From Rhyacophila brunnea (Eukaryota > Arthropoda > Insecta > Trichoptera > Rhyacophilidae): a stretch of DNA of 64,000 bases. The stretch is from positions 1 to 64,000 of the forward strand of contig JAGYXB010000438.1 in the NCBI GenBank assembly GCA_022495005.1, in the 5' to 3' direction. How positions within the stretch are numbered: the stretch's first letter is position 1; every line of letters begins with the position of its first letter. The notes beneath the pieces were generated by a model, which ran no database searches, was not told the DNA's origin, and was given only the letters and a program-made list of their open reading frames with translations. Position numbers and translations under genes: made by a program. Below are positions 1 through 13,300 of this stretch, piece by piece.

Positions 1-57
1 CCCTACTTTATGTTTTACAGCCAAAAAAATATTATATTATGTGGGTACCGTTAGCAG

Positions 58-628
58 CAGTGGTGAAGGGTGGAGTTAGGCTGTTAAGATCCGCCATAAA
101 TAGTGCACACAAAACTTTGTCAGTCATACGTATTTGTTTTCATTTAAATAAAACTACAATTCACAGGTGGTGTTGGTTAGTTTTTTAAATCCAATTAAAT
201 AAACCCTGCGAAAACAAGCCATAATAGATAATAGTCAAAAAATACTCGTCTATCTATAAAATATCTAAAATTATGCAATTAAATCATACATATTTTATAG
301 ATAGAATAATATTTTTTATCTATTATAGTTCGGTTTAGGCAGGGCTTAATGAATTAAAAAAATGTATCAACAATGTGTGTAATATGTATTCCAACGAAAA
401 CAAATAAGTATGAATGAATAAGTGTGCACAATTTTGTCATATCGCCCAAAATATACCAAAACTATTATGGTTTGGTTTAAGCAGGGTTTAATTTATTTTT
501 AAAAACTAACCAATACCATCTGTAAATTGTAATCTTTGTTCAATAAAAATAAATACGTATGACTAAAAAAGTTTTAAGTGCACTATTTATGGTGGATCTT
601 TACAGCCTACCTCCACCCTTTGCTACTA
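58..628. mobile_element. hAT-like foldback element, family hAT-1, copy 1
   Basis: The left end (CAGTGGTGAAGGGTGGAGTT) and the reverse complement of the right end share the AAGGGTGGAG/TAGGCTGT core, and similarity continues far inward, so the copy is largely palindromic. It is flanked by a perfect 8-bp duplication, GTTAGCAG, at 50-57 and 629-636, as expected for hAT transposition. There is no coding capacity. Related copies lie at 3436, about 9913 and about 59107. Confidence 0.85.
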
Positions 629-636
629 GTTAGCAG

Positions 637-1206
637 TCTCTTTACGTGTAAAAAATCTGTATTGCGCCCTCATCGCTGACTTCTGATATAGATTGTCTTT
701 TAGTAAGCAACGGTGGATATTTTACTTTGATTTGATTATGGCACAGTAGATAATCGAATTTTTGGATATCTCTTTTTTTGTCGTTTCCTCATGACTGAAG
801 ATCGTGACCACCTTGGAAATTTTTAATCTTTTGACCGACTAAGACTTTCCACACCTCTTGATCCTCTGCTACTCTCAGGGCAGAGTGACTGCTGTCCCCC
901 AAACGCTCCAGTTCGCCGACGCTTTTACTCTGTTTCGCTTTCCCTGGAGGCTACACAAAATCACCAGTCTCTCCAGGTTATCTGGTCCACGCCGAATAAT
1001 ATGTCCAAAAAACTGTGGAATGCGTCAGACATATTGTCGAGAGCCGTTCCTTTATCTGCAGTCTCCGATTGACTGGTTCATCTTGTGCTCTGTCGAAAAA
1101 ATACGATGCATTCGGTGCCAACACCACATTCTAGACGGTATTGATTTAGGCTATAAGATAAATAATTTAGGCTATAAGCTTTAGGTATAACACTGTATTC
1201 ATTTAG
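637..1206. other. Intergenic stretch, no feature seen
   Basis: AT-rich sequence between two repeats. A 108-codon open frame at 858-1184 has no recognisable domain, no plausible splice structure and no coding bias, so I treat it as chance. Confidence 0.5.
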
Positions 1207-1400
1207 GCGGTTCTCGTGGTGCAGTGCGTAAGGTGCTTGCCTTCCATCCGGAAGCTCTGGGTTCGACCCGGTGAGGACACAATATATTTATGTGATTATC
1301 TCAAAGCCTGGGTGTTTGTGATTGTCCAAAATTACTAACAACCACCTTGTACGAAAAAGCATGTACATGGTTAGTAATAATTACTTACTAAAAAAAAAAA
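1207..1400 (+). repeat. tRNA-derived SINE (family SINE-A), copy 1
   Basis: The head has tRNA-like internal promoter boxes: an A-box-like GTGGTGCAGTGCGTAAGG and a B-box GGTTCGACCCG. A tRNA-unrelated body containing CTCAAAGCCTGGGTGTTTGT follows, and the copy ends in a run of A near 1390-1400. A second copy at 8438 shares both head and body, which shows that this is a dispersed repeat and not a working tRNA gene. Confidence 0.7.
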
Positions 1401-2345
1401 CACCGCATTCTAATTAAACCTAAAAATTAACAACCTTATATATTATTTAATCGTATATTTTCTAATTACAGGTTGCCAGCCCCTGATGCAGTAATCACGA
1501 TGTCCTAAACGCCATATTATGCCTCCTAGTGATAACTTAAGTCCTTAAAAAATGTTATTTATATAGATTTTAATATGCAAAGTTTTTGAAAGATAATGTT
1601 ACGTTTCTATGGAATGCCATTCCACAATTTTTGTCTTATTTAAAACCGGTTTTGGTAAAGTGATAAACATTATAATAGCCACACTTCCTCGCATTATGGT
1701 TGACTATGAGGTTGGTTCTCTTGTGTTCTACATGATATCTGCATGTAATAATATTGTAAAAAAATCCCGAATAGCTTTTGACTCTCTAGTTAAACAGAGC
1801 CATCGATGACTGCCGTACCATTTGCTGAGCGGTTAATGGAGATAATTGTTGAAGGTAGCCACCACCCACTCCGGGTTAAAACTCCTGATAACTATGATGA
1901 TCGCTATTATCAAAATTGGTTCTGTCAATAAATTTGTGGGTTTCTTTTACTATGTGTACATATTTAATATGTATCGCTGCATTTAACAAAAATATCTTCT
2001 AAGTTGTGATTTAATTTATCAATTTATTATTGTTTTTATTAGTATTTTATATTGAACATCTGTTTAATTTCACAAATAAAATTAAAAAGTTTACTGTTTA
2101 TCCTTAATATAATAAAGAAACGACAGATTTTAATACTACTTGCATAATACATCCTGATATCTATGCTTCATTCAATCAGAATTGAAATCAAAACAAGGAA
2201 TTTCATTGGCTACCAATTCAACCAATGGCAATAAGTGTTCTAAATCTATTACTACTATAAACTTTAGTCATCAATCCTCGAAGATCCATTGTAAGCCTAC
2301 CACTAAACAATAAAGTGTCTGGTAAATGTGTTATTTTAAACCTAA
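1401..2345. other. Intergenic stretch, no feature seen
   Basis: AT-rich sequence. The open frames here are short and lack recognisable domains. I see no RNA gene or repeat boundary. Confidence 0.5.
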
Positions 2346-2347
2346 TA

Positions 2348-2748
2348 CCCCGTTTACACATGCATGGATGTACTGTGCACAGTAAGAAAATGTATGGGAA
2401 AATATATATTATCCTGCGGTTGGCAAGATTGCGTGCATAAATCAAACAAGATTGGAAGATTCCAAATTGTGATGATTTATTGCGCGCAAGTAAGATTATT
2501 TTCGATCTGCGTCTGGGCAGTAGAGCAATACAGAACATGCCGGTAAAAAAATAAGCTACTCATTTTGAGCTCCGATTTTCAATACGACCTGTCAGACAGT
2601 AGTATAAAACGACAACCTCGCGTCTCGCTTACTCTTGAAGAATGAGATTGGAGAGACAGTCAGCACTTTTACATGTAAACAGTTATTGTCATGACAGTTT
2701 AAAATAAGCACAATTGCCGACAGTAATTCCATGCATGTGTACAGGCGC
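2348..2748. mobile_element. TA-flanked MITE (family MITE-TA), copy 1
   Basis: The terminal inverted repeats are CCCCGTTTACACATGCATGG on the left and GCGCCTGTACACATGCATGG (reverse complement) on the right. The copy is flanked by TA at 2346-2347 and 2749-2750. Three further copies (8667, 28585, 44021) share ends and interior, including a GTGCTGACTGTCTC-type segment. The TA flank suggests mobilisation by a Tc1/mariner-like transposase, which is inference. Confidence 0.8.
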
Positions 2749-2750
2749 TA

Positions 2751-3427
2751 TAAAACACTATTTAAGGCTACTCTCCTGATTTAAGCTAACCTAACCTAAC
2801 CAACAAAGGACACCAGTTTACATTACTATATAAACTGCGGTCCAATAGAAATTGCCTTTCTGGTAGGACTTTTCGATGGCTGTTATATTAGTCTTAGACT
2901 CTTGACAATATGTGGAGGCAGTATTAAAATTTGATTTAATATTTTTTTTATTATGATATGTAGTAAGCGTCTACCTACAACTTGTAAAAACTTTTCCTTT
3001 GAATTTGCACAACATACTACTATTTATAAAATCATGCTGTGAATAATTACTTAATAGTCGATTTTACAAGGATTTTTATTATAGCATTATAGTTTGGGAA
3101 TATCTCCAATGTAAAAATATTAATCACTATCGCGGCAACATTTCGAATCTATTATCGTCGCCAAAATGACTTTTGAATGCTGTCTAGTAGAGAATTTTAC
3201 GTAAAGACATACAAAATCAATACAATCAAATAGATCACCTATAAATTAATAGCTCAAGCAATATATCCAAAATAAAGAATATTGGCACAAAAATAATGAT
3301 AAACTATGATTAGTTTGGATTTAGTAAATGAAAAAATGTTATTTAACATACTGATATTGTGCATTCTTACATTCGCACAAGCGAGGGATTACTGTTAACA
3401 TCTATTTCATACTGATCGTGAATATCT
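2751..3427. other. Intergenic stretch, no feature seen
   Basis: AT-rich. It contains a short CTAACCTAACCTAACC run near 2787, which is too short to be a telomeric tract. Confidence 0.45.
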
Positions 3428-3435
3428 AACCAAGC

Positions 3436-3782
3436 CAATAGCAAGGGGTGAAGGTAGGCTGTTATGATCCGATATAAATAGTACACACTTTTATTACATT
3501 ATATATAATATTACAGATGGTGTTGGTTCGACTTTTTAAACAAAAACAATATAAGTAGATAAAAAAATATTCTTCTATTTATAAAAATTTATATTATGTA
3601 TGATTTAACGGCATGATTTTAGCTTGGTTTACGCAGGGTTGATTGCATTATAAAAACTAACCAGCACTAACTGCAATTTGTAGTCTTAATTCAATGAAAG
3701 CAAATACATATGACTGACAAAGTTTAGTCTGCACTATTTATGTCGGATCTTAACAGCCTACCTCCTCCACTCTTCGCCACTG
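3436..3782. mobile_element. hAT-like element, family hAT-1, copy 2
   Basis: The ends match copy 1 (inner core AAGGTAGGCTGTTATGATCC; the right end reads CAGTGGCGAAGAGTGGAGG in reverse complement). A perfect 8-bp duplication, AACCAAGC, flanks it at 3428-3435 and 3783-3790. It is 347 bp and internally deleted relative to copy 1, with no coding capacity. Confidence 0.85.
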
Positions 3783-4198
3783 AACCAAGCTTAATTTTCA
3801 AAATGATTTATTGTTTTTTTAAACATGGAACCGCTAATTATTTAAATAATTTTACTCAATATAAATGGGCTTTTGAAAATTCTCAACCGTAGTTGGGAAT
3901 CACAGAATTCTTATCAATTACAATAATTTTGCAAATGCAATGTTTTTGTATTGTTATAAAATTGTTGTTTTAAAAAGTTTCCTGTATTTGGATATTATTT
4001 GAATAATTAATTGTCAATACATTGGATATATCACCTAACTGATAATGAATATTTTATAAAATAAATTTATGTGTATATTATGAAAAATTTGTTAAATTAT
4101 TATTAATGTAAAATAAAGTCAATTAAACATTTACATTGAACAGTTGTTTTAATAAAATATTGACTCGAAAATGTTGACAAAAACCTTCTTCTATAGAG

Positions 4199-4367
4199 AT
4201 GGAACCTAAAGCTAAGTGCACGTTCTTGCTCGACGGTTTCGCTCGATCGAACATGTTGATTTGGAAGCATGCTCGTTGTTACATCCACAAGTTCGTACAG
4301 CTAGACACAAAACGCTCAGTCAAAGCGTCTCGAGCCATGGACAATGAGTTGTTGTTTTCTTTAGCAG
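4199..4367 (+). other. Orphan open frame ending at a possible splice donor
   Basis: An ATG-initiated frame of about 56 codons uses GC-richer codons than its surroundings and ends at AG|GTATCA, which could be a donor. I do not recognise the product and see no partner exon downstream. It could be a piece of an unrecognised gene, a decayed transposon exon or chance. Confidence 0.15.
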
Positions 4368-4440
4368 GTATCACGTATTACATTTTGTCAGCTGAATGCA
4401 GAACTATTCTAATTTACATTTGAAATTTTGTAGGAAGGGA

Positions 4441-4530
4441 GTAAGTAAATCAACGCCCGCTGCGAGTATCAAACTCGCCCTGCCTGACTGCCGAGTGAGC
4501 CTTCTACCCACCGAACCATCACCTCCTTAA
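4441..4530 (-). repeat. tRNA-like segment, probable SINE head
   Basis: On the minus strand the segment has an A-box-like GGTTCGGTGGGTAGAAGG followed by a B-box-like GAGTTTGATACTC with matching arms on each side (GCGAGT/ACTCGC). No convincing acceptor stem is present, so it is better read as a tRNA-derived repeat than as a tRNA gene. Confidence 0.4.
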
Positions 4531-5568
4531 CCCCAATTACTACTTTTATGGGGATGATATAAGGACAGGGTAGGTCAATGACAGTAGACAGAATGATGTT
4601 GTGTGAAGAAAAGTAAATACCTCTTTATTGTCTTCTACCATAAATAAAATGAGGCGTCTAATTCAAAAAGTCCACAATTCGATATTTGCGGGAAACAACG
4701 TTTTTATGTTTCAAGCTTCAATTATTTGTTTTAGCGTAAGATTATTTTTTCCGTTGTATTCTATGTCAAAATTAGAACCAAATGGCAATTTGTTTCAGCC
4801 GATAAACTCTTAAATGTAATAAATCTAGGCAAAATAAAATTGAATGTAGCGCTATTCGTACCTGACTTTTTAATTTATTCCGCATAAGGCACATATTTCC
4901 GTGGCACTGTCATGAGTTTACCAGATGCTACAGCATGGGAGACGCCATTTACAATATTGAACGTTCCCTCATTGGTTGACTTAAATACGCGCGAAATCAA
5001 CCAAGCTTTAAATAATATCTAACACGGACTTAGCACTTTTTGTAATAAATCGAGATTAAAAATATTTTTTTTCGTAGGGTTTTGTCGCGTTTTGGAATTT
5101 ATAGATCAATACGTATTGTGTAAAATTATACAAAGAATACATGCGTATTTTTTTCTCGATTTTAACCAAATGTGGACTTATCGTTTTTTGGAATTAGACG
5201 CCTCAAATACAGACAAGGTTATTATTAAATGACGTCTACTACTAAAACGATTGAGCAAGACCGTGTGTGTGTACTTAGCATAAATGTATGAAAGTGAAGC
5301 AAAATAGATCCGACCATTCCAACATATCACTCCAAAATCAATAAAAAACTTGACAAATATTTATGTCGTATTCAGGCATTAGTTGATTAATTAGGGTTGA
5401 TTATCCCGGGATCTTAACTATCAGGCATGATATTGTTGAACACGGCCACCCATGACCGTGTTAACCGCAAGCTGTCAAATTTCATTGAGTAACACAATTA
5501 ATACATCTCACTTGATTCAAAATGTATCCCATTAGAATCAAGTAAGGCGTGTTGACTGTGCAAACAAT

Positions 5569-6255
5569 GGGTCTTTTTACTGGTTCTCCGCCACCGCTCG
5601 CTGTCATCTGTCAGTGAGTGCAGTGTTGCCAACCGAACTATAATTATAGTACATTTTGGTTCGTGTACTATTAAAAAAGTAACATTTTCGTCCGCGGACT
5701 ATTAAAAAAGTATAGTACGTCAAAAATACCACAATTTTGGAAAATGGAATTAGTTGAATTCGCCGGCTGTGCGACTATTCCCCATTGCTTATTGCATTGC
5801 GTTTAAAAGTTGTCTATATTGTCGATGTTTAAAGTTCCGTAAAATGTTCGTACTTCAATCACAGCAAATCGTAATAACGTGAAGCGAGGGACGAGTAAGT
5901 ATAATCTATATAATATAAAAAATATAACATCTCAGTATGCGATATTAGTCTATGGACATAGTCTTGCGTTGTATACTCTAAAAAACTAATGTGACAGTTA
6001 ATGACGGCGGCCAGTGTTAGCATTTTTCGGTCGCATGCGGTGTTTTAATAAAGCAGGGCATCGGAATTTCTCGAATTCTCCATTATGTTTATGTGACAAA
6101 CAAAACACTTACATTTTCAACACGTCCTATAATTTTTGCCGAAATAGTATACTTAATGTCTTGGACCACGTACTATAATTCGATGACAAAAAGATAGCTG
6201 AATTCTAAAATAGCGACTGACATATAAAGACGACGGAGAACCAGTAAAAAGCACC
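5569..6255. mobile_element. hAT-like non-autonomous element, family hAT-2, longer copy
   Basis: The terminal inverted repeat is GGGTCTTTTTACTGGTTCTC at the left and GGTGCTTTTTACTGGTTCTC (reverse complement) at the right. The interior has no recognisable coding sequence. No clean duplication remains at this copy, but the shorter copy at 7820 has one of 8 bp. It lies about 0.85 kb upstream of the NPRL2 start, inverted relative to the copy in NPRL2 intron 1. Confidence 0.75.
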
Positions 6256-7106
6256 AAAACTTGATTCAGCAATTTTGATAGCGATATCACAGAAGGCTAC
6301 ACCTGGCAGAAGCAGGGTTTCTTCAAGATCTCTGGTTTGACTTAATTTTGAACTTCAAAAAAATAATTATGATTATAAAGGTAAGTTTAACTTGAATCAA
6401 CACTTAAAATACATCTTGTACAAAACATTAATAAGACCAATTGTCACGTATGGTTGTTAGGTTTTGGTTTTTTTTTTTGCCTCGACACCTTAACCACAAT
6501 GATAATGTCATTCTTCTACTTTTCTGATGACTATAAAATAAAATCTGCATATATTATAAAGTATAAAACATGTATGTAAATACAGCCACTTTGCCCACTT
6601 TCATTAATTTTATAGGTTATGTTTAAACGTCAGCTTGACAATAAATTATCATAGACAATACAACTATTTGATCTTTAAAAAAATAAGCTGTCAAATCACG
6701 GTTTAATTTATATTAGTTTGCGTGCCGTGATAATTAATACAAACATGGTAGGTACTTATAGATGATGTATAACATATTAATAAGCCAAAATATAAATTGT
6801 ATAGAGGTGAAAAAAGAAAAAATTCAAAACTATTTTATGAATTTCAATAGACAATGCAGTTATATATGAGCCACCAGAATAACAAACTGTTTATAGTAAC
6901 ACCGGTATGTCGTGATTGCGATAAGTATATTCAATTCGAATTATTATTTAAAAATGATACACGTGCGGGCAATATTCTCATTAGTTCAAGGTCTCCCTTT
7001 CAGTTGTGTCAAGTTGTTATTGTTGCATGTAAACAATCCAGTTATTCAAATTATGCGCTGTGTTGTGTGATATGATATGGAAAGTTGACAAGACACGCCT
7101 ACCGAA

Positions 7107-7306
7107 ATGAACGTAAATTGCAAGTTTTACGAAGGTTGCGGGCAAGAAGGTCCGATAAGATGTATATTCCTGTGCGAGTTCCATCCCACAGCTGGGCCTA
7201 AAATTACATGTCAAGTGCCCGAAGGTTACATATCGAAAGATATATTTGACAATGTCAGTCATTATATTATCCCGAAGGTCCAGCTCCAAAGATGTACCCT
7301 GACTGT
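7107..7306 (+). CDS. NPRL2: NPRL2 coding exon 1
   Basis: The ATG at 7107 opens the longin-domain frame; the exon ends at donor GT|GTAAGT in phase 2. This is the first ATG in frame that precedes the conserved [10 protein letters not shown] block. Confidence 0.9.
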
Positions 7307-10300
7307 GTAAGTTTATTTTATTTATATCCCCGCTTTCCAATTCGAAAATATTTGTATGCTTTGTCCAGGAATAGATGATCTCGTTGTGTTTAAATTCCTT
7401 TCGTTCATTTACATTTCTTGTTTACTTTTTTTTCGCACGATCGTAATAGTCAATAAATCTATTGTTGGATGTACCTACCTATATGTAAAATAGCTGTTGA
7501 ACGACTTGTTTACGTATTTACATTTTAGAACAATTTTTTTATATGGCATTCTTGCTTACAGATAGTTGTAATTTTTTTGTTTTATGTTTATCAGCATTGT
7601 TAATCATTTTTTTTAACATACCTACTGTTTTGTTGTCAAATAGTTAATTAAATTAATTAATTACTGAAGGACATACCTATAATAAGTACTTAATTAAATA
7701 TTGCAAAAATCTCACATAGGTAGATAGGTATCTTATTGTTATTAGTTTACAAAATATGACTTCATTTTTAAAAACCTTAAGTAAAAAGTAGGTACTTCCA
7801 TTCTATTCAAAATAAATTTGGTGCTTTTTACTGGTGCTCCGCCGTCTTTATCTATCAGTCGCCATTTTGGAATTCAGCTATCTTTTTGTCATCGAATTAT
7901 AGTACGCGGTCTAATCGGCGAATTCAATTAATTCCATTTTTCAAAATTGTGGTATTTTTACCAAAATGTACTATAATTCTAGTTCGGTTGGCAACACTGC
8001 GCTCACTAACAGTTGGCAGCGAGCGACGGCGGAGAACCAGTAAAAAGACCCATAAATTTGAATAAAATGAAAATGTATCATTTTTTTTTTATTAATAATT
8101 CTTAACTTCTTGGGGCTCATCCATATATGAAGTAACGCCCACAGGGAGGAGGAGGGGGTTTGATATTTGATAATTTGTGACAATGAGATTGTAAAAAATG
8201 TGACGTCACAAAACAAACAAAATTTATAGAAAAATTGAATATATTTTTTAATGAATCGGGGAGTTCAAAAATGTAATGTAATTTAGACAGGTGGATAAAA
8301 GATTTTGTGGCGATGGGGGGCGGGGAGTAAAAAAAATAATGAAAATCGTGTGACATCGTTTATAGACAACCCCTTTTGCTATTATTTCCTGTGTCTCAAA
8401 ACAACTGCTACATACTTTTAGCCAATATTGATTTTAGGAGCTCTCGTAGTCTAGTGCGTAAGGCATCAGCCTTTCATCCGAGGGCTCCGGGTGCGATAAT
8501 TCCCCGTGAGGTCATTTTCTCAAAGCCTAGGTGTTTGTGATTGTTTCACTTCTATTACTTGCTAGCTACACTACCGTTTTACTACATTACTGTCATTGGG
8601 CCTCGTGGCCTTTTGTAGTGTTGGAAAAAAATATATATATACATTTTTATTAATTATGTAGTTATAGCGCCAGTACATGTGCATTCACTTACTGGTACCA
8701 ATGTATATTCAGTGTATATTCAACTAAAACGATAATAACATTTTACATTTAAAAGTGCTGACTGTCTTGCCATTCTTATTCTTCGAGCGTAAGCGAGACG
8801 CGTTGCTGTCATTTTATGATGCTATTTGATTGGTTGTGAAAAAATTGTATACATCAAAATGCTTTGGGTGGTGTAGTTCGTATTTTTTCCAGCAGCTTCG
8901 CCACTATCTTTCTACTGTGCAATTCCAACTGACGCATGAACTGTTGCGTGTCTTACGGCGGACGTGAAGATCTTTTCACATAAGTTTTGCTGTCCATATG
9001 ATTAGCTTCATTTTCATTTGTTACATATACCTAAAATTCTTTTTATTTTTGTAATTTCCATGTGTTCTTCTCTCCCTGGCACTTTGCATTAGAGTAAATT
9101 CTTTAAACTCAGTCTGCTCACTTAGAGCGTAGCAACCTCAGTCTTGGGCATCTGCTCCCAGGACATTCCCAGTCATACATTAAATAGATGCCTCACAGCG
9201 CCACCCATGTCCCATGATACGCTCGATTAAGACCGAGTGTGGTGCGGGGCGGGTTTGGTTTGGAAAGATTAACTTCAATTATGTCGCATGAAAATTAAAG
9301 AAGCTTCTGAACCTCTTTGATCCATGCATGCAATCTTGCAACTTGCACGATAATACGTGTTTACACATGCATTTTCTTGTTATGGCTCCGATAATAGTAA
9401 ATCTATGCGCGTGTAAATGGGGTATTGCTTTACTTACTTTTAAATTTCATTACAATCTAAATATCTGCCTCCATCTTCAAAACTCAGTTTCATTTTCATT
9501 GAGTGAGAAACCGTACATACATTCTATTATTTTATCTTTAAGTTATCTCTAAGTTTTCTTCTATGCTGGGAATTTAACCTGATCGTTTTGAGCACACGAC
9601 ATCGGCAGACCATTGATAGATGATTATTGATACTGTCATAATAATTATGATTATTATTATTATAATTATTATGATGTAAATTTGATTTCACTCAAGATAA
9701 CGATCAAACACATAAACTTATGTGGCTTTTTTTAAATCATTTTGTTATCGGATACGGTTTAATTAAAATATCTGATTGTTGGTAAATATTTATTTTATTA
9801 TTTGCTGTCAAAATTTATGTACTCACCAAAATATTATATTTACATAATGTTTTCAGTGTGACAGGTCTTGCAAACCTTTCTCTCATTGCATAGATTGATA
9901 TTCATTAACTGGCACTAGAGACGAATGACGATGGGTGGAAGTAGGCAGTGGAGATCCAACATAAATAGTGCCCATTAAACTTTGTCAGTCATACTTATTT
10001 GTTTTCGTTGAACTAAGAATACAAATTGCAGAAAAAATTTCAATTAAACCCTGCTTAAAGCAAACCTTGTTTCCTACTGTAGTTTCTGCAGCCCCGTTTC
10101 AATTTAGCACGACATTTTTATTTCTCACAATTTACGTCTACAATATATGTTCAAAATTCTACTAACATTAAAAATTAAATTTATTTTTCTGTATGTGTGT
10201 ACAAAATTATAAGTTGCAGACGCATAAACATATTTTATAAGCAAATTTCTTTTTAAAAATACGCTTGCCGTGTTCACAGCGCAGTTGATTAGGATGTTGA

Positions 10301-13300
10301 CGCATATGCGCATTCCTTTTTTATAGAAACGGCTGCAGTGTACAACGGCAAGTTTATACAATGTAGTTGATGTGCGATCTTTTTACTTAGCCAGGGTGGG
10401 CAGATCTTATTGTTTGTCATTTTCCGTTGGGGCTAGAATGTTAGCACACTCACTCATTTAAAAACAATGGCGAAATGCACTTGGCCGGTCGCGATTGGTG
10501 ATGCAAGAAGATGTTATGAGGTACACCGAGGGTGTATAAGATGAAACCTTCAAATCAATTTTGTGATATTAAAGAGTTCTATAATATAAACAAGCCAAAA
10601 TATATGCACCTAATGTCGTGTTCACACTGGCAACCTCATTAAATTTCACGATAATTATAAAAATTTGTTTGACAAAAAATTGTTTTAATCGAAATTTAAT
10701 GAGGTTGCCAGCAACTTGTTGCCAATGTGGCCACGGCATAACCAATCTGAATGATTTTTTAATAAAAGGATAATTAATTTTTTTAAATATTTAAATATTT
10801 CTCAAATTTTCCCGCTATTTCTTTTCAAAAACATAAAATTGCCATTTCACGGTAATTATAATACACTAGCTAAATTAATGGGAATGGGACAACTGGGCGC
10901 CGCACTATCAAATGAAATAAATAGACATTCGTTACGATTTTATACAGCAAGTGGACGAGGAATTTCAATCAGTTTCTATCAACTACTTAGTAATTTTAAT
11001 TCATATTGCTCTTAATATAATGTTTTTTATTGCGGATTGAGAATTATCTTGCCTGAGGCTTTATATAAAAATAAAAGAACTCTCTTTTCATTGGAACTTA
11101 AACATATTCACAATTAAATCATTATTTACGTGTGCATATTTAAGTATTAAATAATAATATAATAATTTAAATATAAATAATAATATTAAATATATATTTT
11201 TAAAGTATCTTTAATTAATCTGGCGCCGAATCGTCCTAGACCCTATTTAATGGTTGTTTTATCACCATTTACGTCAGTTGATGCTTGCATACAAAAATTG
11301 TCAAATAATAAATTTACATTTTTAATAATGCTAGTCTTTCGTGTTAGCGTAGATAATCGGCACTTAATAAAAAGAATATCACTTGATAGTGCTTATTTCA
11401 CTTGTTTTGTTTAATCCAGATAACATGACAATGTAGATGTACCAAGTAAAGTAAGTATTATGTATTTTTTTTTAAATAAATATTATACACTTATACATTT
11501 TTCGCATGACAGTTGGCCTTAACTGCTGTGTTATTATGAAATACGGGTAGCGCAAAATCTTGTATAAATATTTGTGCATTCTTACCAATTCTAAATTGAG
11601 ATATGAAAATTCGTTCTACTTTCCTAATCCATAAACATACCTACTCATTCAAACGATTTTTTTTTTATTTACTCACTTGGGCGGAGTGGAATATTCCGAT
11701 ACAGATTATAAAACATAAGTGTTTTCTTGTAGTCGTTACATGATATGAGGTGTCTATTTTCAAAAAACCAGTAAATTCATATAATATAGTCAATATCTAC
11801 CAAAATATACATACATATTATTATATGTGTAACTTCACACAATGATCTATAACAGGCATGTCTAACTTCAAGTACTACCACATTTTTCCATTGCCATTTT
11901 ACTTGAACAAACGTATTATATTTAGCTGAGGGCACCGAGCAAAGACCATTACAAAAAAATACTTTGTTCGTCGTGAAAATTATTTTTTGGTCTTCTTTTG
12001 TGCACTCATTGCACTCATCTATTCTCCTATTGTGCGACAGAAAAGGGATACTACGCCTCCCTCAATTTAAAGCACGGTGTTTCATATCTTCTCTTTCTCA
12101 CACTCCTGCAGCAGGCCGTGAGTGATGCATTATGAATCAAGTGATATGACGAAATCACACGGGCTTCCTGAAAACGACTTTCAGTAAGCCGGTTCACCTT
12201 TTAAATGCTGGGAGGTATTAGAATGTTGGTTAGTACCTGGCGGGCCACGAATTTCTATAAAAAAATAAAACTTTAGAAACATCATTATTTAGAAATATAT
12301 TAAAAGTATACCATAAAGACTTGTTTATCGGTTAAGAATGACACCATGATTACAAGAAATGACAGTATATTAACTTATTTAAAAAAACTGACCGGGGCTA
12401 GTATAGTGAGTGTAAAGTACAGCGTGTATACATGCTCATTTTCTATGGCCGGCCTTGCATGCTTGGATTTGTAGAGCGCGTAAACGTGCTTATGGCATAG
12501 ATCCGAATGGTCAATTCTTCCTTTTTGGAATCTGATTGTATTATTTTATTATTTGGAATATGATGTACATGCTTTTTACATTTTCATGGCTTAATTCCTG
12601 TAGACCTACGGAGCAATTTGACAGGTTGACTCGTTGGACATGCCCAATTTCTATAACTCACTAAAAGCACACCATGTTTAAAAACCTCAAATACTTAAAT
12701 ACCATAATGTTGAATTGTATTTTGTTTATATTTGTTGCAATAAACGGTTTATGGGCTAATAACAATGGGCATATTGCTATAATTTGATAATACCATACGA
12801 TCAATAAATGAAACCAACATTAAAGCCGTAGTTTACCACACATATTTCATTGTGGACTTGCATTATTAAATTCGATTAACCGGTTTCTATAAGTTGTTAG
12901 GTCTATAAGAAAAATCGTATGCTTTCGATGGTTTTTGAAAGTTACATAAACAATGTTAAGTAATAATTCCATAATTTTATCCATGAGAATTTGACTTGCG
13001 GATTATCTGTGCATTAAATGAACAATATATCGTCACTGTTCTGGCAGCAGACACTAATTCGAAAAAAATACATATTGAGTTAGTTATACCAAAATGTTCC
13101 TTATTTCAAACTTTACCGTCTGGAAACCTTCTTAATAAATAATCAGTCTTTATTTTAAAGTCATCCTTTTTACGATTACTTAATAAACTCACATGATAGA
13201 CCATTTCAAACATTTTAACAGCTTCAAAGTCAAATTACTCAAAACTAGTATTCTCCAGTTAGTGTGTTCTGCCAGAACAGAGACGATATTAGCTCATAGG

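Noticed and set aside
2787..2802. CCTAA repeats as insect telomeric sequence
   Set aside because: Only two or three units are present here. Similar CCTAACCTAAC words also occur as a normal part of repeat X.
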